This document shows, in pieces, positions 41,154 through 53,291 of a stretch of 64,000 nt of DNA. The DNA is from Arachis hypogaea (taxonomy: Eukaryota > Streptophyta > Magnoliopsida > Fabales > Fabaceae): contig NC_092054.1 in NCBI RefSeq assembly GCF_003086295.3, forward strand, positions 52,807,353 through 52,871,352. Direction: 5' to 3'. How positions within the stretch are numbered: position 1 is the first letter of the stretch; each line of letters begins with the position of its first letter. Both the position numbers and the translations under genes were made by a program. The notes beneath the pieces were generated by a model. That model was not told where the DNA came from. It saw only the letters and a list, made by a program, of their open reading frames with translations, and did no database searches.

Positions 41154-42523
41154 ATGTCTTCTCGCATAAATATTGTCGAGACGTCTTCCAAGATTCCTGA
41201 GGGTATGTCCGACTGGCTGGACTCCCTCATTCCGCTGTGTGTTTCTATAGTTAACTCTGAGTTCTGTGCGGAGCTTAAAAAATATCATCGAATTTGTAGT
41301 AGTAGAGATCAAGAGAACAACTATGAATTGGTAACACTTGATTCTGATGAAAGGGTTTGCTTTCTTGTTCCGACCCAGGGGGAGTGTCCCTTCTTTTATG
41401 CGTACGACTTCTTTTTTAGCCAAATGAACATCACCTTTCCTTTCACTCCTTTTGAGACCGACTTGTTGTGGTCGTGTAACGTGGCTCCATCTCAGCTTCA
41501 TCCGAACTCATGAGGATTTATCAAAATTTTTCAATTGCTTTGTCAAGAATTTGATGTTAAACCTTCTCAAACCCTCTTTCTGTACCTCTTTGTGTTGACC
41601 AAGCCTGGGACTACCAAAAAGAAAGCTTCTTGGATTTCTTTCAGGTCTGCCCAAGGACACAAAGTTTTTTCCATGTATGATAAGTCTTTCAGGGATTTTA
41701 AGAATTACTTTTTTAAGGTCCGAGCTGTTGAAGGAGCTCGACCTTTTTTTTTGGATGAGAATGGCGAGCCTAGCTTTCCTTTAGAATGGTAAAGGAATGT
41801 AGTGGTGTCTAGGTATACCTGGGAGATGTTGGATGAAGTTGAGCAAGCTTTTGTAACTATGTTAGAAGAAAACTGGGGGCAGCCTCCCCCATCTTGATAC
41901 TAAGAAATTTTTAGGAGATCCTTTACTTCTCCGAACTAAACTGGGTAGGGGTCGACTTCCTTGATATTTGTCGTACTTGTTTTATTCTTTTCGAGCTCAT
42001 TTTTTCTTCCAGTTTATAACCTGGTTTCTTGTGTATTTTCAGAGATGATTAAAAACAACGAATCTATGAAGGCCTTTAAGAGGGCGAGGAAGGATACAGC
42101 AGCGCAGCACATATCGGGTAAAGTTGCTGGGGAAGGATCTTCCCAAGTTCATCCCAAGAAGCCTATTTTGAATACTGTTAGGCCGAGGAAGATGATCCCT
42201 ATGCCTCAGGTCCATTTAGTTGATCCCCCCCAGACTTCTGCTGCTACCTCTTCTCCCACTGGCGCTCCTCCTTTAAAAAGACAAAGGACAGCTGAGCCCT
42301 TCAACTTGTATGCCCCTGATTTCGATGCTGTCGAGTTTGTTGATCAACAAATTGGTCTCTATGGTATCATTCCTACTGACGATGTTTCTCTTCTTCGTCA
42401 TTTGGATTTTATTACTCGGAGCAGCATCAAGATGGCACATGTGGGGGCAGCTTTATATCAGACTGCCCAGGACCTTCCTATTCATGCAACAAAGGCCTTT
42501 ATGGAGGAAGCCAAGTTGGAGTT
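41154..42523 (+). pseudogene. Antisense extra ORF of the minus-strand Tat element, first part
   Basis: From ATG 41154 the frame encodes MSSRINIVETSSKIPEGMSD... then ECPFFYAYDFFFSQMNITFP and LYLFVLTKPG...WISFRSAQGHKVF. This is the type of protein annotated in plants as putative gypsy-type transposase (PF04195), an extra ORF of Tat elements. Stops at 41511 (TGA) and 41790 (TAA) break it. A candidate intron runs from GT at 41945 to AG at 42042, after which MIKNNESMKAFKRARKD leads through a proline/serine-rich linker to FDAVEFVDQQI and EEAKLEF. It is cut here by the 42524-52715 element and resumes at 52716. Function is unknown. Confidence 0.7.
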
Positions 42524-44136
42524 TGATGAGCGGAAAATTTATACGCTTTTTGGCATTGTTTTTAGTATGTTTTTAGTATATTTTAGTTAGTTTTTATTAT
42601 GTTTTTATTAGTTTTTTAATAAAAATCACTCTTCTGGACTTTACTATGACTTTGTGTGTTTTTTTGTGATTTCAGGTATTTTCTGGCTGAAATTGAGGGA
42701 CCTGAGCAAAAATCTAATTCAGAGGCTGAAAAAGGACTGCAGATGCTGTTGGATTCTGAGCTACAGAAGCCCAATTGGTACGCTCTCAATTGCGTTGGAA
42801 AGTAGACATTCTGGGCTTTCCAGCAATATATAATAGTCCATAATTTGCCCGAGTTTTGATGGCCCAAACAGGCGTTCCAAGTCAGCTCAAGAATTCTGGC
42901 GTTTAACTCCAAAACTGGCACAAAAGCTGGAGTTAAACGCCCAAACTGGCACAAAAGCTGGCGTTTAACTCCAAGAAAAGTATCTACACGAAAATGCTTT
43001 AATGCTCAGCCCAAGCACACACCAAGTGGGCCCGGAAGAAGATTTCTGCATTCATTACTGATTTCTTTAAACCCTAGGCTACTAGTTCTCTATAAAAAGG
43101 ACCTTTTGCTATTGTATTTTCATACTTTGAATCTTTGAGAAGTCTTATGCTATCTTAGACACGTTTGGGGGCTGGCCTCATGGCCATGCCTGGACCTTGT
43201 TCTTATGTATTCTCAATGGTGGAGTTTCTACACACCATAGATTAAGGTGTGGAGCTCTGCTGTTCTTCATGAATTAATACAAGTACTATTGTTTTTCTAT
43301 TCAACTCAAGTCTATTTCTTCTCCAAGATATTCATTCGTTCTTCAACTTGATGAATGTGATGATCCGTGACACTCATTATCATTCTCACCTATGAACATG
43401 TGCCTGACAACCACCTCTGTTCTACTAGCAATGGCTTGAATGCGTATCTTTGGGGTTTCTAATCTAAGATTGGAACCTTCGTGGTATAGGCTAGAATTAT
43501 TGGCGGCCATTCCTGAGATCCGGAAAGTCTAAACCTTGTCTGTGGTATTCCGAGTAGGATATGGGAAGGGATGACTATGACGAGCTTCAAACTCACGATT
43601 GTGGGGCGTATGACAGACGCAAAAGGATCAATGGATCCTATTCCGACATGATCGAGAACCGACAGCTGATTAGCCGATGTTGTGACAGAGCATCAGGACC
43701 ATTTTCACTGAGAGGACGGGATATAGCCATTGACAACGGTGATGCCCAACATAAAGCTTGCCATGGAAAGGAGTATGAATGATTGGAAGAAGGCAATAGG
43801 AAAGCAGAGGTTCAAGGGGAACAAAGCATCTTCATACGCTTATCTGAAATCCACCAATGAATTACATAAGTATCTTTATCTTTATTTTATGTTTATTTTC
43901 ATCACCTTAAACTCCATAACCATTTGAATCTGCCTGATTGAGATTTACAAGATGACCATAGCTTGCTTCAAGCCGACAATCTCTGTGGGATCGACCCTTA
44001 CTCACGTAAGGTTTATTACTTGGACGACCCAGTGCACTTGCTGGTTAGTTGTGCGGAATTGTGACAAAGTGTGATTCACGTTTAAGAGCTCCAAGTCTTT
44101 GGCGCCATTGTTGATGATCACAATCTCGCATACCCA
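42524..44136 (+). repeat. 5' LTR of the non-autonomous element
   Basis: Starts TGATGAGCGGAAAATTTATA and ends TACCCA. The TATA box is at 43091-43098. Inverted GGCGTTTAACTCC / GGAGTTAAACGCC units lie at 42897-42972, about 120 bp upstream of it. Near its 3' end (44099-44119) is a TTGGCGCCATTG motif resembling the true primer-binding site 40 bp further on. Confidence 0.93.
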
Positions 44137-44141
44137 GTTTT

Positions 44142-44159
44142 TGGCGCCATTGCCGGGGA
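44142..44159 (+). promoter_or_regulatory. Primer-binding site of the non-autonomous element
   Basis: TGGCGCCATTGCCGGGGA, six bases after the LTR end, is the Athila/Tat-type primer site (probably tRNA-Asp) with one change from TGGCGCCGTTGCCGGGGA. Confidence 0.75.
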
Positions 44160-45732
44160 TTGTTCGAGTTTGGACAACTGACGGTTCATCTTGTTGCTTA
44201 GATTAGGTATCTTTTCTTCAGAATTTTTAAGAATGAATTCTAGAGTTTCAAGGTGATGTTCCCACCATCACAAAAGCTGATTGATTCTCATCAATTTAGC
44301 TATTGAATGTAATGTCCTGCTGAAGCTTGGCCAAACATGTCTAATCCTTTTAGACTGAAGCTTTAGACTAACATTGCATGATTCCTGGAATTCTTATTAA
44401 AAGTTTTGATTCTCTTTATTTTCTTTTTCATATAATTTTCGAAAATCACAAAAAAAAATTATAAAACCATAAAAATAAAAAAATATTTTATGTTTCTTGT
44501 TTGAGTCTAGTATCAATTTTTAAGTTTGGTGTCAATTGCATGACTTTCTTCTTGCATTTTTTGAATTTATACATATTGTTCTTCATTGATCTTCAAGTTG
44601 TTCTTGATGATTTCATTGCTCTGATCTTTAAATTCTCTTGTTTAGTATGTTTTGTTATTTTTCATATGCATTTTTACATTGTTATAGTCCTTAGTATACA
44701 AACTTTTAAGTTTGGTTCTTACATGCATTGTTTATTTGATCTTAGTTGCATTTTTATTGTTTCTCATCATCAAAAATTCAAAAATATTTTCCAAAACTAT
44801 GTCTTTTCAAGTCAATAATACAGAGAATTAAAGATTCAGAACATTCAGTAGAGGAATCAAACAGAAAAAGTTGGGCGTTCAAAACGCCCAGTGAAGAAGG
44901 AAAATTGGCATTTAAACGCCAGCCAGGGTACCTGGCTGGGCATTCAACGCCCAAAAAGGTAGAGATTTGGGCGTTAAACGCCCAGAATGGGCACCATTCT
45001 GGGCGTTTAACGCCAGGATGACACTAGAGGGAAGATTTTGTTTTTAATTCACATTTTTTTCAAGTTTTCATAATTTTTCAAAATCAAATCTTTTTCAAAT
45101 CATATCTTTTCAATCATATCTCTTTCAAAATCAATTTCTTTCCATTTTATATTTATTTTTACTATTTTCAAAAATCCTTGCTATAATTAAAGATTTACTT
45201 CAAAATTTTCAAGTTGTTACTTGCCTATTAAGTAAGGATCAAACTTTAAATTTTAAAATCATATCTTTTAATTTCTTGATAGTCAAGTAATCAACTTTAA
45301 TTTTAAAAATTTTCTTTTTCTAAATTTATTTTCAATCATATCTTTTCAAACATATCTTTTCAATCATATCTTTTTCAAAATTAATTTTTTTCAATCATAT
45401 CTTTTTCTAATTTCAAAATCTTTTTCAAAAATCACTTTATTTCTTTCCCAATCTTAGTTTTCGAAAATCTCAATCAAATTTTCAAATTTCTTTTTAATTA
45501 TTTCAAAATCTTTTTAAATTATTTTCGAAAATTCTTCCCCTCTTCTCACATCCTTCTATTTAAAGGACTAAGACTCCTCATCAAGGTGCAATTCGAACTC
45601 TGTCCCTCTTGATAAGTTCGAATTCCCTCTTCTTCACCTCCTCCTTCTATTCTTCTTTTCCTCTGACACCTCAAGGAATCTCTATACTGTGACATAGAGG
45701 ATTCTCTATTTTCTTGTTCTCTTCTCTTTCAT
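44160..45732 (+). other. Long AT-rich leader of the non-autonomous element
   Basis: About 1.6 kb without a real ORF. 44869-45017 holds a cluster of GGCGTT(T/C)(A)AACGCC inverted units. 45040-45530 is a degenerate array built on CATATCTTTTCAA and AATCTTTTTCAAA. AAGTTTGGT motifs recur at about 44521 and 44707. A TATA-poor T-rich stretch precedes the gag start. Confidence 0.6.
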
Positions 45733-48081
45733 ATGAGCAGGAACAAAGATAAAGGCATACTTGTTCAAGCTGATCCTGAACCTGAAAGGACCTTAAAGAG
45801 AAAGCTAAGAGAAGCTAAAGAACAATTCTCTTTAGAGGGCCTAACAGAACTCTTCAAAGAAGAAGAAACCATGGCAACCGAAAACAACAACAATGCCAAC
45901 AATGCAAGGAAGGTGCTTGGTGACTTTACTGCACCTACTCCTGATTTCTTTGGGAGAAGCATCTCTATCCCTGCCATTGGAGCAAACAACTTTGAGCTTA
46001 AGCCTCAATTAGTTTCTCTAATGCAATAGAATTGCAAGTTTCATGGACTTTTATTGGAAGATCCTCATCAGTTCTTAGCTGAATTCCTGCAAATCTGTGA
46101 CACTGTCAAGACCAATGGGGTTGACCCTGAAGTCTACAGACTTATGCTCTTTCCTTTTGCTGTAAGAGACAGAGATAGAACATGGTTGGATTCACAACCT
46201 AAGGAAAGCCTGAACTCTTGGGAAAAGCTAGTCAATGCCTTCTTGGCAAAGTTCTTTCCATCTCAAAAATTGAGTAAGCTTAGAGTGGAAGTCCAAACCT
46301 TTAGACAGAAGGATGGTGAGTCCCTCTATGAAGCTTGGGAGAGATACAGGCAATTGATCAGAAGGTGCCCTTCTGACATGCTTTCAGAATGGAGCATCAT
46401 AGGAATCTTCTATGATGGTCTGTCTGAACTATCCAAGATGTCATTGGATAGCTCTGCTGGAGGATCTCTTCATCTGAAGAAGACGCCTGCAGAAGCTCAA
46501 GAACTCATTGAAATGGTTGCAAATAACCAATTCATGTACACTTCTGAAAGGAATCCTGTGAATAATGGGACAAATCAGAAGAAAGGAGTTCTTGAGATTG
46601 ATACTCTGAATGCCATATTGGCTTAGAATAAAATATTGACTCAGCAAGCCAATATGATTTCTCAGAGTCTGTCTGGAATGCAAGCAGCAACAGGCAGTAC
46701 TAAGGAAGCTTCCTCTGAAGAAGAAGCTTATGATCCTAAGAACCCAGCAATGGAAGAGGTGAATTACATGGGAGAATCCTATGGAAACACCTATAATCCT
46801 TCATGGAGAAATCATCCAAATCTCTCATGGAAGGATCAACAGAGACCTCAACAAGGTTTCAACAACAATAATGGTGGAAGAAACAGGTTTAGCAATAGCA
46901 AGCCTTTTCCATCATCTTCTCAGCAACAGACAGAGAATTCTAAGCAAAACCCCTCTGACTTAACAACCATTATCTCTGATCTAATCAAAACCACTCAAAG
47001 TTTCATGACTGAAACAAGGTCCTCCATTAGAAATTTAGAGGCACAATTGGGTCAGCTGAGTAAGAAAATTACTGAACTCCCTCCTAGCACTCTCCCTAGC
47101 AATACAGAAGAGAATCCAAAAAGAGAGTGTAAGGCCATAACCACAACCCACATGGCCAAACTTGGAGAGGAGGAAGAGGCAGTGATTCCCACTGAGGAAG
47201 ACCTCAATGGAAGCCCACTGACCTCAATGGAGTTCCCTAATGAGGAACCATGGGAATCTGAGGCTCATTCTGAGACCATAGAGATTCCATTGAATTTACT
47301 TCTGCCTTTCATAAGCTCTGATGAGTATTCTTCCTCTGAAGAGGATGAAGATGTTACTGAAGAGTAAGTTGCTAAGTACCTTGGAGCAATCATGAAGCTA
47401 AATGCCAAGTTATTTGGTAATGAGACTTGGGAGAATGAACCTCCATTGCTCATCAAAGAACTGGATGACTTGTCTAGGCAGAGATTACCTCAAAAGAGAC
47501 AGGACCCTGGAAAGTTCTCAATCCCTTGTACCATAGGCACCATGACCTTTGAGAAGGCTCTGTGTGACCTAGGGTCAAGCATAAACCTTATGCCTCTTTC
47601 TGTAATGGAGAAGCTAGGGATCATTGAGGTACAAGCTGTAAGAATCTCACTAGAGATGGCAGACAATTCAAAGAAACAGGTTTATGGACTTGTAGAGGAT
47701 GTCTTGGTAAAGATTGAAGACCATTACATCCCTGCTGATTTCATAGTCCTATAGACTGGGAAGTGTATGGATGAATCCATCATCCTTGGCAGACCCTTCC
47801 TAGCCACAGCAAAAGCTGTGATTGATGTTGACAGAGGAGAATTGATCATTCAAGTGAATGGAGACTCCCTTGTGTTTAAAGCTCAAGGATATCCCTCTGT
47901 CACTATGGAGAGGAAGCATGAAGAGCTTCTCTCAATACAGAGTCAAACAGAGCTCCCACGGTCAAACTCTAAGTTTGGTGTTGGGAGGCCACAACCAAAC
48001 TTTAAGTTTGGTGTTGAACCCCCACATTCAAACTCTAAGTTTGGTGTTGGGAGGTTCCAACATTGCTCTGAACATCTGTAA
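45733..48081 (+). pseudogene. gag-protease of the non-autonomous element, four in-frame stops
   Basis: A single frame of 783 codons runs from ATG 45733 to TAA 48079, broken only by in-frame stops: TAG 46027, TAG 46624, TAA 47365 and TAG 47752. The gag domain has LEDPHQFLAEFLQICDTVK, FPFAVRDRDRTWLDSQP, WEKLVNAFLAKFFPSQK and ESLYEAWERYRQLIRRCP. A polar, asparagine-rich linker with WRNHPNLSW follows. The retropepsin-like active site is CDLGSSINLMPLSVMEKLG near 47566, then ILGRPFLATAKAVIDVDRG. The tail has three copies of an SNSKFGVGRP-like repeat (47960-48060). No zinc knuckle was found. No frameshift has occurred, so decay so far is by point mutation. Confidence 0.87.
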
Positions 48082-48288
48082 GGCTCCATGAGAGCCACTA
48101 TCAAGCTATTGACATTAAAGAAGCGCTTGTTGGAAGGCAACCCAATCGTTACTATTCTATGTTAAATTTCTATTTTTCTTTGTTATTTTATGTTTTCTGT
48201 AGGTTGATGATCATGTGAAGTCACAAAAACAATTGAAAAAGCAAAAACAAAGTGAAAAATAGAATGAAAAATAGAACACCCTGGAGGA

Positions 48289-48465
48289 GACAGTTACTGG
48301 CGTTTAAACGCCAGTAAAGGTAGCAGAATGGGCGTTTAACGCCAAACAAGGGCACCAGACTGGCGTTTAACGCCAGGAATGGGCAAGAAGCTGGCGTTAG
48401 ACGCCAGAAATGGGTAGCAGCCTGGCGTTTAACGCCAGGATTGGCAGAAAGGGGCGTTTTGCACA
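48289..48465 (+). repeat. Array of short palindromes based on GGCGTTTAACGCC
   Basis: About six units, 30-40 bp apart, lie between the gag-protease and the next ORF. The first, at 48296-48315, is a perfect 20-bp palindrome: ACTGGCGTTTAAACGCCAGT. Later ones have GGCGTTTAACGCC or GGCGTTAGACGCC cores with CTG/CAG flanks. Related units occur in the leader (44869-45017) and in the LTRs. Confidence 0.9.
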
Positions 48466-48849
48466 CCACTTGGTGCAGGGATGAGATATCCTTAACACCT
48501 CAGGATCTGTGGACCCCACAGGATCCCCACCTACCCCACCACTCTCTCTCTTCTTCACCCATTCACCAATCACCTCAATACCTTTTTCCCAAAAACCCTT
48601 CACCTATCAAATCCCACCATTCTTTTCACCACTCACATCCATCCTTCATAAAACCTCACCTACCTCACCATCCAAATTCAAACCACTTTCCCTCCCAAAC
48701 CCACCCATAATGGCCGAAACACAAAGCCCACTTTATCTCCTCTATTTCTTCTTCTTCTACTCTCTTCTTTCTTCTTTTGCTCGAGGACGAGCAACCTTCT
48801 AAGCTTGGTGTGGTAAAAGCTAAAGCTTTTTGTTTTTCCATAACCATTA

Positions 48850-49995
48850 ATGGCACCAAAGGCCGGAGAAACCTCTAGAAAGAGGAAAGGGAAGGCAAAA
48901 GCTTCCACCTCCGAGTCATGGGAGATGGAGAGATTCCTCTCAAGGGTGCATCAAGACAACTTCTATGAAGTTGTGGCCAAGAAGAAAGTGATCCTCGAGG
49001 TCCCTTTCAAACTCTAAAAGAATGAGTATCCGGAGATCCGACATGAGATCCGAAGAAGAGGTTGGGAAGTTCTCACCAACCCCATTCAACAAGTCGGGAT
49101 CTTAATGGTTCAAGAGTTCTATGCCAATGCATGGATCACCAAGAACCATGATCAAAGTGTGAACCCAGACCCTAAGAATTGGCTTACAATAGTTCGGGGG
49201 AATTACTTAGATTTTAGTCCGGAAAATGTAAGGTTGGCATTCAACTTGCCTATGATGCAAGGAGATGCACACCCATACACAAGAAGGGTCAATTTTGATC
49301 AAAGGTTGGACCAAGTCCTCATGGACATATGTGAAGAGGGCGCTCAATGGAAGAGAGATTCAAGAGGGAAGCCGGTTCAACTAAGAAGGCATGACCTCAA
49401 GCTCGTGGCTAGGGGATGGTTGGAGTTCATCCAACTCTCAATCATTCCAACTAGCAACCGGTCCGAAGCTACTATAGACCGGGCTATCATGATACATAGC
49501 ATCATGATTGGAGAGGAAGTGGAAGTTCATGAGGTTATATCCCAAGAACTTTACAAGGTGGCGGACAGGTCCTCTCCTTTGGCAAGGTTAGCCTTCCCTC
49601 ATCTCATTTGTCACCTTTGCAATTCGGTTGAAATTGACATAGAGGGAGACATTCTCATTGATGAGGACAAACCCATCACTAAGAAAAGGATGGAGAAAAC
49701 AAGAGAACCTCATCAAGAGCATGAGGAAATTCTTCATCATGAAATCCCTGAGATGCCTCAAGGGATGCATCTTCCTCCACAAAACTATTGGAAGCAAATC
49801 AATACCTCCCTAGGAGAATTAAGTTCCAACATGGGACAACTAAGGGTGGAGCACCAAGAGCATTCCATCCTCCTCCATGAAATTAGAGAAGATCAAAGAA
49901 CCATGAGAGAGGAGCAACAAAGGCAAGGAAGAGACATTGAGGAGCTCAAGCACTCCATAAGATCTTCAAGAGGAAGAACAAGCCACCATCACTAA
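48850..49995 (+). pseudogene. Putative plant transposon protein ORF of the non-autonomous element
   Basis: The frame from ATG 48850 has 381 codons with one in-frame TAA at 49015. It encodes APKAGETSRKRKGKAKA, then IRRRGWEVLTNP, VQEFYANAWITKN and YLDFSPENVRLAFNLP, then RRHDLKLVARGWLEFIQLSI and SEATIDRAIMIHSIM. This is the pattern of the putative plant transposon protein domain (PF20167) often found after pol in Athila-type elements. The C-terminal third is a charged coiled coil (SSNMGQLRVEHQEHSILLHE, DQRTMREEQQRQ). Function is unknown. Here it replaces everything expected between protease and the 3' LTR. Confidence 0.75.
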
Positions 49996-51073
49996 GGTGG
50001 ACCCGTTCTTTAATTTCCTTGTTCTTTATTTTCTGTTTTTTGAAAATTATGCTTTATGTTTATCTATGTTTGTGTCTTTATTATATGATCATTAGTGTCT
50101 TAGTGTCTATGCCTTAAAGCTATGAAAATGAATCCATCACCTTTCTTAAATGAAAAATATTTTCAATTGAAAAAGAAAAAGAAGTGCATGAATTTCAAAT
50201 TTTAAAACAGTTTAATTATCTTGATGTGGTGGCAATACTATTGTTTTCCTGAATGAATGCTTGAACAGTGCATATTTTTGAATTTGATTGTTTATGAATG
50301 TTAAAATTGTTGGCTCTTGAAAGAATGAAAGGAAAAGGAGAAATGTTATCTGATGATCTGAAAAATCATAAAATTGATTCTTGAAGCAAGAAAAAGCAGT
50401 GAAAAGCTTGCAAAAAAAAAAGAGAGGAAAAGCAAGCAGAAAAAGCCAATACCCCTTTAAACCAAAAAGCAAGGGTGATAAAAAGGATCCAAGACTTTGA
50501 GCATCAGTAGATAGGAGGGCCCACAGGAATAAAATCCTGGCCTAAGCGGCTAAACCAAGCTGTCCCTAACCATGTGCTTGTGGCGTGAAGGTGTCAAGTG
50601 AAAAATTGAGACTGAGCAGTTAAAGTCGAGGTCCAAAGCAAAAAGAAGAGTGTGCTTAAGAACCCTGGACACCTCTAATTGGGAACTCTAGCAAAGCTGA
50701 GTCACAATCTGAAAAGATTCACCCAGTTATGTGTCTGTGGCATTTATGTATCCAGTGGTTATACTGGAAAACAAAGTGCTTAGGGCCACGGCCAAGACTC
50801 ATAAAGTAGCTGTGTTCAAGAATCAACATACTTAACTAGGAGAGTCAGTAACACTATCTGGATTCTGAGTTCCTATAGATGCCAATCATTCTGAACTTCA
50901 AGGGATAAAGTGAGATGCCAAAACTGTTCAGAAGCAAAAAGCTAAAAGCCCCGCTCATCTAATTAATACTGATCTTCATAGATGTTTTTGGAATTCATTG
51001 TATATTCTCTTATTTTTTTTCCTATTTGATTTTCAGTTGCTTGGGGACAAGCAACAATTTAAGTTTGGTGTTG
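49996..51073 (+). other. 3' untranslated part of the non-autonomous element
   Basis: No real ORF. It ends with GCTTGGGGACAAGCAACAAT, AAGTTTGGTGTTG and the 3' LTR. The same ending precedes the unrelated LTR at 93, so the polypurine tract region is shared between families A and this one. Confidence 0.6.
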
Positions 51074-52715
51074 TGATGAGCAGATAATTTATACGCTTTT
51101 TGGCATTGTTTTTAGTATGTTTTTAGTATATTTTAGTTAGTTTTTATTATGTTTTTATTAGTTTTTAAATAAAAATCACTCTTCTAGACTTTACTATGAG
51201 TTTGTGTGTTTTTCTGTGATTTCAGGTATTTTCTGACTGAAATTGAGGGACCTGAGCAAAAATCTTATTCAGAGGCTGAAAAAGGACTGCAGATGCTGTT
51301 GGATTCTGACCTCCCTACACTCAAAGTAAATTTTTTGGAGCTACAGAAGCCCAATTGGTGCGCTCTCAATTGCGTTGGAAAGTAGACATTCTGGGATTTC
51401 CAGCAATATATAATAGTCCATACTTTTCTCGAGATTTGATGGCCCAAACAGGCATTCCAAGTCAGCTCAAGAATTTTGGCGTTTAACTCCAAAACTGGCA
51501 CAAAAGCTGGAGTTAAACGCCCAAACTGGCACAAAAGCTGGCGTTTAACTCCAAGAAAAGTATCTACACGAAAATGCTTTAATGCTCAGCCCAAGCACAC
51601 ACCAAGTGGGCCCGGAAGAAGATTTCTGCATTAATTACTGATTTCTGTAAACCCTAGGCTACTAGTTCTCTATAAAAAGGACCTTTTGCTATTGTATTTT
51701 CATACTTTGAATCTTTGAGAAGTCTTATGCTATCTTAGACACGTTTGGGGGCTGGCCTCACGGCCATGCCTGGACCTTGTTCTTATGTATTCTCAACGGT
51801 GGAGTTTCTACACACCATAGATTAAGGTGTGGAGCTCTGCTGTTCTTCATGAATTAATACAAGTACTATTGTTTTTCTATTCAACTCAAGTCTATTTATT
51901 CTCCAAGATATTCATTCGTTCTTCAACTTGATGAATGTGATGATCCGTGACACTCATCATCATTCTCACCTATGAACATGTGCCTGACAACCACCTATGT
52001 TCTACTAGCAATGGCTTGAATGCGTGTCTCTTGGGTTTCTAATCTAAGCTTGGAACCTTCGTGGTATAGGCTAGAATTATTGGCGGCCATTCCTGAGATC
52101 CAGAAAGTCTAAACCTTGTCTGTGGTATTCCGAGTAGGATCTGGGAAGGGATGACTGTGACGAGCTTCAAACTCGCGATTATGAGGCGTGTGACAGACGC
52201 AAAAGGATCAATGGATCCTATTCCGACATGATCGAGAACCGACAGCTGATTAGCTGATGTTGTGACAGAGCATCAGGATCATTTTCACTGAGAGGACGGG
52301 ATGTAGCCATTGACAACAGTGATGCCCAACATAAAGCTTTCCATGGAAAGGAGTATGAATGATTGGAAGAAGGCAATAGGAAAGCAGAGGTTCAAGGGGA
52401 ACAAAGCATCTTCATACGCTTATCTGAAATCCACCAATGAATTACATAAGTATCTTTATCTTTATTTTATGTTTATTTTCATCACCTTAAACTCCATAAC
52501 CATTTGAATCTGCCTGACTGAGATTTACAAGATAACCATAGCTTGCTTTAAGCCGACAATCTCCGTGGGATCGACCCTTACTCACGTAAGGTTTATTACT
52601 TGGACGACCCAGTGCACTTGCTGATTAGTTGTGCGGAATTGTGACAAAGTGTGATTCACGTTTAAGAGCTCCAAGTCTTTGGCGCCATTGTTGATGATCA
52701 CAATCTCGCATACCA
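51074..52715 (+). repeat. 3' LTR of the non-autonomous element
   Basis: Starts TGATGAGCAGATAATTTATA and ends CGCATACCA, followed by the target duplication GAGTT. TATA is at 51671-51678. Palindrome-forming units lie at 51477-51552. It keeps the 30-bp segment (around 51309-51338) missing from the 5' LTR. Confidence 0.93.
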
Positions 52716-53291
52716 GAGTTCGACCGGATGAAGGGTTTGAAGGAAGAGCTCGAGGTGAAAGTGGCCAAGTTGGAGAAAGAGTTGGAGGGGGAGAAGACTC
52801 GGGCTATTGCCTTGGCGGCTTTTGCCAAGTTGTCTGAAGATATCGCATTGAAGCATAAGGAGAGCTATGTCACAACTTATAGGGAGATGATGGGTCTTAG
52901 GGAGGATTTAGAGTCTGCCCGAGCTTACTATGCCGAGCTCCAGGGTCATCTTGTAGGCAGTGTAACTAGTGCTTATGAGAATTTGAGGGATCAGGTTCGA
53001 GTTCTTGCGCCCGAACTCGACCTCTCCCTTTTTAGCTTGGACAACGTTGTCAAAGATGGTAAGATTGTCCCTGATGACCCTGATGATGATGATGATGTCA
53101 ACCCTCCACCTGTACCTTCTGCTAAAGCTTCTGTTGCTTCGATTCCAGCAGCTGAAGTCGTTCAGCCCGAGTCTGATCCTGATGTCCAGATCTTAAATCA
53201 GAACGATGGGATGGTAGATGCGGTTCCTCTTCAGACTCGTCCTTCTTCACCCCGAGATGCTGCTACTGGGAAGTCTTTGGATGCTTTATAA
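52716..53291 (+). pseudogene. Antisense extra ORF of the minus-strand Tat element, second part
   Basis: The frame resumes with EFDRMKGLKEELEVKVAKLE at the duplicated target site and runs to TAA 53289. It is mostly coiled coil (LEKELEGEKTRAIALAAF, LREDLESARAYYAELQGHL), then RVLAPELDLSLFSLDNVV, an acidic run of aspartates, PPPVPSAKAS and a DPDVQILNQ motif. The uninterrupted homologue at 63161-64000 shows that the two halves were one protein. No enzymatic motif is visible. Confidence 0.8.

Larger units (their letters stand above)
42524..52715 (+). mobile_element. Non-autonomous gypsy element with gag-protease and a plant-transposon ORF, no RT or integrase
   Basis: 10,192 bp between perfect 5-bp duplications GAGTT (42519-42523 and 52716-52720). 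LTRs are 1613 and 1642 bp, and the size difference is mainly one 30-bp deletion in the 5' copy. In the first 140 LTR bases I count six substitutions. The internal region has a primer-binding site, a long AT-rich leader, gag-protease (45733-48081), a palindrome array, a second ORF (48850-49995) and a 3' untranslated region. No reverse transcriptase, RNase H or integrase motif occurs in any frame, so it must have moved using enzymes supplied by another element. Confidence 0.93.

Noticed and set aside
48289..48465. CRISPR-like spaced repeats
   Set aside because: Units are self-complementary, variable in sequence and spacing, and lie inside a plant retroelement. No cas gene is plausible here.
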